From Dactylellina haptotyla (lineage: Eukaryota; Ascomycota; Orbiliomycetes; Orbiliales; Orbiliaceae), in contig CM062382.1 in assembly GCA_031310005.1 (NCBI GenBank), positions 620,001 through 684,000 on the forward strand: a stretch of DNA of 64,000 nucleotides, read 5' to 3'. The translations under genes were made by a program, and so were the position numbers. Below the pieces are notes generated by a model. It was given only the letters and a program-made list of their open reading frames with translations. It did not search any database and was not told the DNA's origin. Shown here piece by piece: positions 56,601 through 64,000 of the stretch (the stretch's first letter is position 1; each line of letters begins with the position of its first letter).

Positions 56601-59600
56601 CATGGCCTTGTACATGATGAAGCATTGGCTGGTATTCGAAACTGTTGCGTAGGCTCCAGTTTGTTGCAGCTGGTATATCTAGAAATCTGAGAGCGCGGCA
56701 TCGTACTGGCTGGGCAGAATCGTGCTGTTGCTAGTTTACTTTGCGATCTAGATTGAAATTAGAAATAGATGCAGCGAGTCAAGCAAGCAATTGTTGGATG
56801 CAGTCGATTGCCGTCATCCTTGCACGGTTCCAGATTCCGGAGGTGGAGATATCGAGTAGATGGAGAAGGAGCGTCTCTCAGGCCGCCTCATAATGTTGGT
56901 AGGCAGAACGATGCCAGCCAAATGATTCGTTTGTCGGACGCTGGGCGATGGGGCTTGATGAGCTGTACTCTGCGAGTTTGGGGTTCTGGTAGGGATAGAC
57001 CCTGGCGACTCGATTCGAATCAAGCTCACACAGGAAAATAAAAATTCAAAACAGATATGTCCGATTGCTACGGGGCTTAACATAAAAATGATTGGAAAGG
57101 TATTTACGGAGACCCATCGGGCTGAAGGAATTGAGGCGGTCTGAGGTGCACAATTTGATATCGTTACGACTTGCAAGAGAGAGGAGAAACGAGAACATGC
57201 TATTATGTGGTTATAGTGGTGTCTTACGTAGATGTATGCAGGCTTGGTACTGCTAATTTCGCACCGAGTTTACCAAAAACTCGTTACGTTTCAAAGAAAG
57301 ACCTACATCGGCCTCCGCATACAGACGAGGATATTAAAAGAACAATTTATTGCCCTTATATCTTGGTACCGCAAAGACAGCCGAGGAATTGTGGACCGTC
57401 TTAAAACTATTGTCTGGATCGCAGGATACTATAGCCTGAGATAATAAATAATAAACAAATCAACTATAATTGTATGGTATAGAAAGCCTTTACAATTCAA
57501 CAGGATCATGGATTCGAAGCGGAGAATTTTTAGTCAAATTGCTGATACCGAAGGTACCTGGAAAGGTACCGTTGTGTAATTCTACCAGTTCGGGCCAAAA
57601 TCCCCAGAATCTGACGCCTGCGCTACGGAAAATATTTTTGCGTTACAGAGCTTTTTTATTTTCTGCTGGCGGATACCGACGCTTAGGCAAATATTGGCCA
57701 GAAGGCAATTGCATTTGCCTTTGGGTTCGGGATCCACGGCTCCAGAACAGCATGGACAAGGCACGTAGGCCATCGTTTTTCGAATAAACTGGAGATTGGA
57801 AAACCACAGACTTGGACATTGTTCGTAAAGTGGTTCCACAACTTGACACGAAATCCTCTAGAGTTGTCCGTCGCTCAGACGTCCATGCCCACGTCCATGC
57901 CCATTTGCGACGATGCTGCTCGAGGACCATGCGACCTTGGTGTCGCGTCGTACAGGACCTCGCCCGGGGAAAGTCTATGCGAGAAGGAGTTCAGTTCGCG
58001 TTTTGAAGGTTCTTTTGGTCAGCGAAAGTGGCTGCGGTTTAGCTTGGTTTCATCGCCCTGCACGTGTTGTGGCATCACCATTGCTACGCTCTCTCCTCCT
58101 CCTCCACTTGCTTTCTAGGAAAGGATACCGTTGCTGCCTTCGCGCGAATAAGGCTTCAGAGATTGTTCCTAAAAATTCGGGGTATCAAGTGGTTTCTGTT
58201 TGTAGTCTTGCGACGGATCTTTGACCTTCAACAATGGCAGGACCCGACCATGGCGCAAGAGACGCACAGTGCGGGTTTCCCCCGGGGCACATACGGGAAT
58301 ACTGGGAACCGCCCGGGAGAACAGCCCACCGGGGGGAAGGGTTACACCACTGGAGCAGAAAAACTTTTGTCTGCTTAGTTGAACAATACCAATATGTACC
58401 ATGCCGAATGCAAAAATCGACTACACGTATGTGAGGAGACTGTTGTCTTTTCTGAGACGGGTTACCTCTGAGTGTGTAAGGTGCGTTATTCCATCTCATG
58501 ATACCAAAGTACCGATACTTCTGATGGTGGTGAGGCGAGTAACTTTTGACTTGCTTGCAAGGACAAGACTTGTGGATAACCAGCCACCACCGTTGCCTCA
58601 CCCTCCATTTTGCCTGCAGGCCAGTATCCACACACGGGAATACAAGGACAAGGAGGGTGGGCCCTGTCACCACCTTCAGCAAAATACCCTTGAATAGTGG
58701 GAAAAGGGTGACTAGGGGCTGCAGCTGTCAATTTTTTTGTGGTCGCTTTGACTAGGAGAACGTTGGGTGATTCCTTGCATCGAAGGAGGATGCGTATAAA
58801 CCTCCAGAAGCTTGATTTTTGGGTGGTCCTCCTCTTGTCGGCGCTCGAGGAGAAGAAAAAAAACGAAGAAACAACCGCAAGATTGTGACGTCGAGAAATA
58901 CGGTGTATCTTCGGCTCTTTTCGTCGCTCAACGACCGGTCGCTCTTGGCTAGACACTGACTATTTCAAATAGAGCTCCTTACGGAATAGGTTCCACATAG
59001 ACAACAAAGCTAGGCGGAACAGCTCGGTCGCAGAAGGCCAAAATGAGGCGCTCGGTCACTTCTAAGAATAGACCCGAGTGCATTTTTTTCACCAGATGTT
59101 CGGACATTGGGCATGTGTATATTGATTGTTCAACACTGTCCACGTCTGGTCTAAGCGCGAGGACCCCTTCGCGATGGCACATTTAAGCTCATCGAAAATA
59201 GGCAGGGAAACGACAAGGGAATCACGCGTCTAAGAGTTCATGCCATCACCAAACTGATCTGGATCATCCACCCTGTTCACAACCTCGTCTATTTGATTCT
59301 TCCACTCGGACACCTGGGATATCTTTAGCTCTTCGGAGGTCTGGGTCGCGCCCTCGAGTTTCTGTGATTTGTAGCCTTCGAGCTAGTGAGCCAATGAACA
59401 ACGCCAGACTTCCTGGCCAGTAGGATCAATTTTCCTTCTGTTATTTCCTTTTGTCGGAGTCAACACCCACAGAGGCCAACCGCTCAGGTCGTTTCAGACA
59501 CGGAACATGCAGAACATCTCTTGCCTTTCCTGAAGGCGCTTTCGGATGCTGGTTCATCTTACCGCAAGCCCGAAAAAGTTTACCGTCGTCGTGCAGATAA

Positions 59601-62600
59601 CAGCAGCGAGCAAGCAAGCAAAGACAAGCTAGAAGCACATACCTACGTAGCATGCTAGCAGTCGATCCATCATCTGTCTTGGATGATCATGGCTTGGTGA
59701 GGGAGACCTGCATTACTCGAGTTTTCCCGATGAGACTTGCCATTGGTGCGTTCGAGTTATTGCTCTTGGGGAGACAAGCAACCTTTTTTTCCCACACACA
59801 TATTGGGGTTATTTCGGTGTATCCCTTTTAACCAAGATAACGAGTTGAAAACCTGTTCCAGCTTATGCAATCACTCATCCCGTTACAATCATACGTAAAA
59901 TGGCGAGTAAGAGAGTGTGCGAGAGAGGCAATAAAGCCCGCAACGGCGTTGCCAATCCCCTCCTCGTAAATTGGGGTAAAAGTCCAGAAAACACCCGAGG
60001 AAAAAGAAGTCCAGTTGTTCCTGATAGCAAAAGGCACTTTTCTGAAGGCTTTCGAGTTTCATCTAACACTGGATGACGAGGATACCCCCTACTTTGTTTT
60101 GCCCGGAGGACTCGAGACTCTGGCGCACGGGAAGAGGCATCCCGTGTCCGCTCACAAGCCTGCCAAAGTTGCTTCTATCTTGTTGAGCCGGCTCGATCAG
60201 AAGCCCGCACTTTGTTTTCTGACAAAGGACGGAGCAGGGGATGGGTCCTCCGTCAATTTCCCTCCCCCTTCCACATTTCCGAAATACGGAAAAGCAAACA
60301 TAGTTTCTTAAAAAATGGCTAGCCATTATGGCAAAGCAACATTATTGCCTGTTAAATCGGCATATTACACATATCGACATCGACGATATGATATTCTGCC
60401 CTTTCAGAATTAAAATCAAAAGGTAATATTACCGAAGATAAAATAATAATAAGGTGGCCGCTTGTTTGCTGGGCGAAAAAGTCGCGTCGGGACCTTTGAA
60501 AATAGAAAGAAAGCACATGCGCGAAAATGGCCTAATTGTTCGAGTAGCAATTCCTCATCCGAAATTTTTTTAGCATGAGAGAGTAAAAAAAAAAAGGGCG
60601 TTGGCTTTAGCCCGTGTGAACCGAATGTGACCGGGTACACGAATACATGAGTATGTACAAGCAAGATCTAAGAAGATCATGTACCGAGAGCGAGATCCGT
60701 GGCGGCAGGCGCACTTCGCGACGAGCAACACATTTGGACAGCCCACTAAACTTTTTTGTGAGATCGCAGGTCTAATTTGCGTGGTGCTATAATAGAATCT
60801 GCTATACACCTTTTATTGCAGCGTACGATTTCTGTTGAAAGGAAAGACGCTATTGGTGTAAAGCTCCTCAATATACATTTGGGATATTTCAATGATATAT
60901 TCCTTATATCATTTCCTTGTATTCTTTTCTCCCTTTTTCCATTCTCTCTTAATTCTCGTATCTGTCCCTCTCCTGAGCCGGCGAGAGCTTCCCTATCGTC
61001 ATTTTAGCTAAACCTCGCAACCCTCATTCGAGTAGTCGCAGACGTGGTGGGAAAGTTGTCTTATCGGGACCCCAATTTTGACGATCGCACATCCTGAAAA
61101 GCAGCCGTGCCGACATAATCGCAGGTTCCTTCCAAGCCCAAAAGACATCATCTCAGACCATTAATTTTTTTTCGACCGCGCCGGTCCCTTTTTGGGGTTT
61201 AAAACGACCTAAGGTGTTCCCACGCCCATTTCAAATCCACAGAGCTAGGTAGCTTTCGGGGTTTGTGCCAATTTCCATAATTTGTTTTTCGTTACCACCT
61301 TCTCGATTCTTTTGACGTTTAACGACGACGAGGTAATTTTGTCTTTGCCTGTCTTGCATTCTGTTTACCTCACTCGGTCTTCTCCAACAACAGACTTTCT
61401 TATTCTTTCCCTCCCATTCGCTGTGGGTGGTGGTTATTTTTGATTTTTCTTTTCCTTCGGGTGCATTTTTTGCGCCCGGGAATTTCTTTTTCGTGGGCGG
61501 ACTTGGTCGTGCCCCGGGGGGATTTCCCGTGCGAGAGGGGCTTGGCGGCCACCGGGAAATGTCACGCTCTTCACGCTCCTTCCCACTCGGGCCCCACCCG
61601 CTGGCAACACACACGCTCCGAGGCCCCTAATCTTACTCACACACCACCACCCACGACGACTACTTTACTCTCCCCATCGCCGCCCTTCTCCCTAGTCCCG
61701 TCGTCTCTCTTCTCTCTGTTGCTTTCTTGCTCCTCCTCCTACTGGCCTACCCCTAGTCCTTGACCTATTTATTCGAACGGCGCCGTTCTACCCTTATTGT
61801 TTATTATTTTTCCCTATTTCTTTTTTTCTTTTCTTTTGGCTGAGATTTTTGGCTGTGAATAGGCTGTTGTCTGTTTTCTGTGGAAGAAAAAAAGGTACTT
61901 CCCTATTATATCATCCATCGTGCTTTCCCGCTTTTCTTTTTCCGCAGTCCATTAGCGGGAGGGACCACGAACTAGTCGTGCCCACACCATTTGACACCCT
62001 GCTTCACTTTTCTTCCTTCTGGAATTTTTATTTTTTTTTGATTTTCGATCGTTTTTATATTTTACCCTCCCACACCCCCCATACTACATAACCTTGCACT
62101 TGCCCTCGTACCTGTCGACACTCCCGCTTCTACATCTGTCAACAAGGTGAAGGGGCTTTATTATTTAGTACGAAAAAGTAAGGACATCAGAGAAAAACCA
62201 CAAAAGATCCGACCAGGTCTTTGATAAGTGGAGGCAGCGGTTTCTTCAACATTTCTTTCTTCAAGCGACCATTCATTAACCATTTTCATCTTGTACTTTT
62301 CCCACCCTTTTGCCCTGTCCGTCGCACCGTTCGCTGCTGCTTCATATGAACATCATTTCTTGAGCATTCCTTCGCGGTATAAACAACACGTACCGCCCTC
62401 CTCATAATCACTATCACTTTCCCTTTTTTTGATATCGTCGAGAGTTTCGTTCAGTCTCTTTTCTCTTGCTTTCGTTGGCGACTCGAGTGTGTTTATGCTT
62501 CACCTTCTTCGTCCGGGGACATTTTTTTCTAACTGTGGCTGAAGAGCTTGCAAAAGAACAGGGGCCAGTCCTTCCACCAGCATCATCGAGCATCGGTTGG

Positions 62601-63162
62601 CTTTTTTTTTTCGCAAACACCCAAACCAACAAATTCTACTCCCTCTCTCCACAACTCCGAAAATTTAATTTTCTTCAAAGTACAAAAGTTCCGGACGCGA
62701 ACGCAACCAGTCGGATCCACCAGGATTGAACTTTTCAGGCCGAGATTCGTGGGAACACAAAGCAATCGCAAGAGGACCGCCTGTGCACCGCATTCGACTC
62801 TTTTTGGTTACGTCGTTCTTCGTGTTGGGGGCACCGTCTACATTCGATCACCTCGACCGCACGCTTTTTGACGTCTCATTCCCTCGTAAACCAACATATA
62901 TATTCTCGCTCGCTCGCTCGACCTACCTGCCGCAAAGTAGACTCGAACTCACTCCGTGAAAGTGACTTGAATACTGATGTAAGTCGATGCACCTCCTTAC
63001 CCCTCCTTGGCCTGGTGCGATTCCGCCGCCGGGTGGCGAAGGACGATTCGAGCAAACGAGCAAACGGAGAGCTAACACGTCGTCGCCTCGCTGCAGCCAT
63101 GAGAATCAGTATCGACACTTTTTAAACTTATATTTTATACCTTAATTTTAAACAACGTGGAG
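47660..63162. other. 15.5-kb region with no supported gene
   Basis: Open frames on both strands are short (the longest is about 165 codons at 58185-58682, minus) and none shows a domain, consistent codon bias or plausible exon chain. The first ~1 kb is probably the GH17 3' untranslated region. From about 61600 the plus strand becomes CT-rich (61640-61760, 61800-62060), which suggests a long transcribed leader of the gene at the right edge, with a strong splice donor (gtaagt) at 62979. No tRNA, rRNA or transposon ends were recognised. Confidence 0.5.
55870..55892. repeat. GAAA simple repeat
   Basis: Short (GAAA)n microsatellite preceded by an A run, in gene-free DNA. Confidence 0.7.
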
Positions 63163-64000
63163 CGAACTCAAGTTCAAAGTGGTGGTCGCACCGGATCCGC
63201 AGGTGTGGGAGAGACTTCAAACCTTCACGTGCAATCTTTGAACCAGGCACCAGGACGATACCAGCCCGGCGCTATCAGTCTGCCCCAGCAGTTGTATCAA
63301 AGACAACAGCAGGAATCTTTGAACTATTATAATCACCCGTCGCCCGTGAGCGTGACTAGCGTCTCAGAAAACCCTTACATTAATCAAGGTGGGATTAACC
63401 GCTTCCTTTTATTTTTTCTGCCAGTAGACGGAGAAGGGGTGGGTGTGGACCTTGCATGGAAGAAAGGGGCCAGTGGAATGTGCGTGTGCCACGCAGTGTT
63501 CCCCAGGTTTCCACGTCTTGTCACTCGAGGACCTGCTTGGCCCGTGCGGACGAGAAGGGCAAGAATGGAGGGAGAGAGGAAGAAGGGGAGAAGGGGACAG
63601 GGTTCCCTTGAGAACTGGAAATCCGTTCATAATGGTGCGACTACCTGCTAACATATTATCTCTTCGTCCTGACCGCAGACCCCGAAGCGAACGAGCTTAT
63701 GGCAACTCACATGAATCGACCTCACCAATCCTACCCCCCAATGTATCATACGCCGCAGAGCAACTCGCCGACGTCGGTGGCCTCCCCGGGGGCGGGCGAT
63801 CACCGGTCGGTGTACTCTGCGCAGCACATCCCGCAGCAGCTCTATGCCTACCCGCAGACATACTCACTCCCGCCCAGCCAGCAGAGCCCGTATCCGTCGG
63901 CCCAGCATATGACCAGCCAACCGCTGCTGATGTCCCAGCCAGGCGCCACCGCCATGACGCATCATCCTGGCATCCCCCAGCATCAATCTCCAACTACAAA
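63163..64000 (+). CDS. Gln/Pro-rich protein, N-terminal part (runs off right edge)
   Basis: Two exons are read, about 63163-63388 and 63679 to the edge, with a 290-nt intron (caag|gtggga ... gaccgcag). The joined frame contains ISLPQQLYQRQQQESLNYY, SENPYINQDPEANEL, MATHMNRPHQSYPPMYHTPQ, RSVYSAQHIPQQLYAYPQ and SLPPSQQSPYPSAQ. Composition (Gln, Pro, Tyr, Ser) and the long complex leader recall N-termini of ascomycete developmental transcription factors such as APSES or C2H2 regulators, but no DNA-binding domain is in the window, so the family is unknown. The first ATG in the inferred mRNA is at 63699; the frame before it looks coding but has none. The acceptor of the first exon (gtggag at 63162) is uncertain. 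Confidence 0.6.

Noticed and set aside
58185-58682. 165-codon minus-strand frame in the gene-free block
   Set aside because: No domain, mixed composition and overlapping frames of similar length on both strands. Treated as chance.
59441-59653. 70-codon minus-strand frame starting MLRRYVLLACLCLLARCCYL
   Set aside because: Could be a tiny secreted protein, but there is no promoter, homologue or codon signal; similar frames are expected by chance in 15 kb.

Overview
The window looks like nuclear DNA of a filamentous ascomycete (Pezizomycotina). The evidence is a Woronin-body HEX1 gene (a family restricted to these fungi), two heterokaryon-incompatibility (HET) genes, many 54-80 nt introns with GTRNGT donors and CTAAC-like branch points, and a Rho1-GEF and a GH17 glucanase of fungal architecture. 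A more exact placement (for example Orbiliomycetes) is only a guess. Exon structures below were derived by hand; for every completed gene the exon lengths sum to a multiple of three and the junctions restore family motifs.

Left part (1-15 kb). The C-terminal WD40 end of a BEACH-domain protein is followed by an unrecognised 533-residue protein. Next is a likely allorecognition locus: two paralogous HET-domain genes on the plus strand flanking an F-box gene on the minus strand. After it come a small secreted protein of unknown function and a five-exon Cu/Zn superoxide dismutase (minus strand).

Middle part (18-48 kb). This is the housekeeping core. In order it holds a 1,788-residue Rho1 exchange factor (DEP-DH-PH-CNH), an NAD(P)HX epimerase split by 20-nt and 11-nt exons, a membrane-anchored phosphoglycerate-mutase-like protein lacking the catalytic histidine, HEX1 with a long ATG-less N-terminal extension, an RNA 3'-phosphate cyclase whose signature motif is assembled across an apparent 2-nt exon, deoxyhypusine synthase, an EME1-type Holliday-junction nuclease subunit, a membrane-bound spermidine-synthase-like protein and a membrane-anchored GH17 beta-1,3-glucanase. 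Rho1-GEF, HEX1 and GH17 all serve wall integrity or septal plugging. HEX1 descends from eIF5A, the substrate of the deoxyhypusine synthase encoded 3 kb away.

Right part (48-64 kb). About 15.5 kb has no gene that I can support. It ends in a pyrimidine-rich leader and the start of a Gln/Pro-rich protein, probably a developmental regulator, that runs off the edge. No tRNA, rRNA, CRISPR or intact mobile element was recognised.
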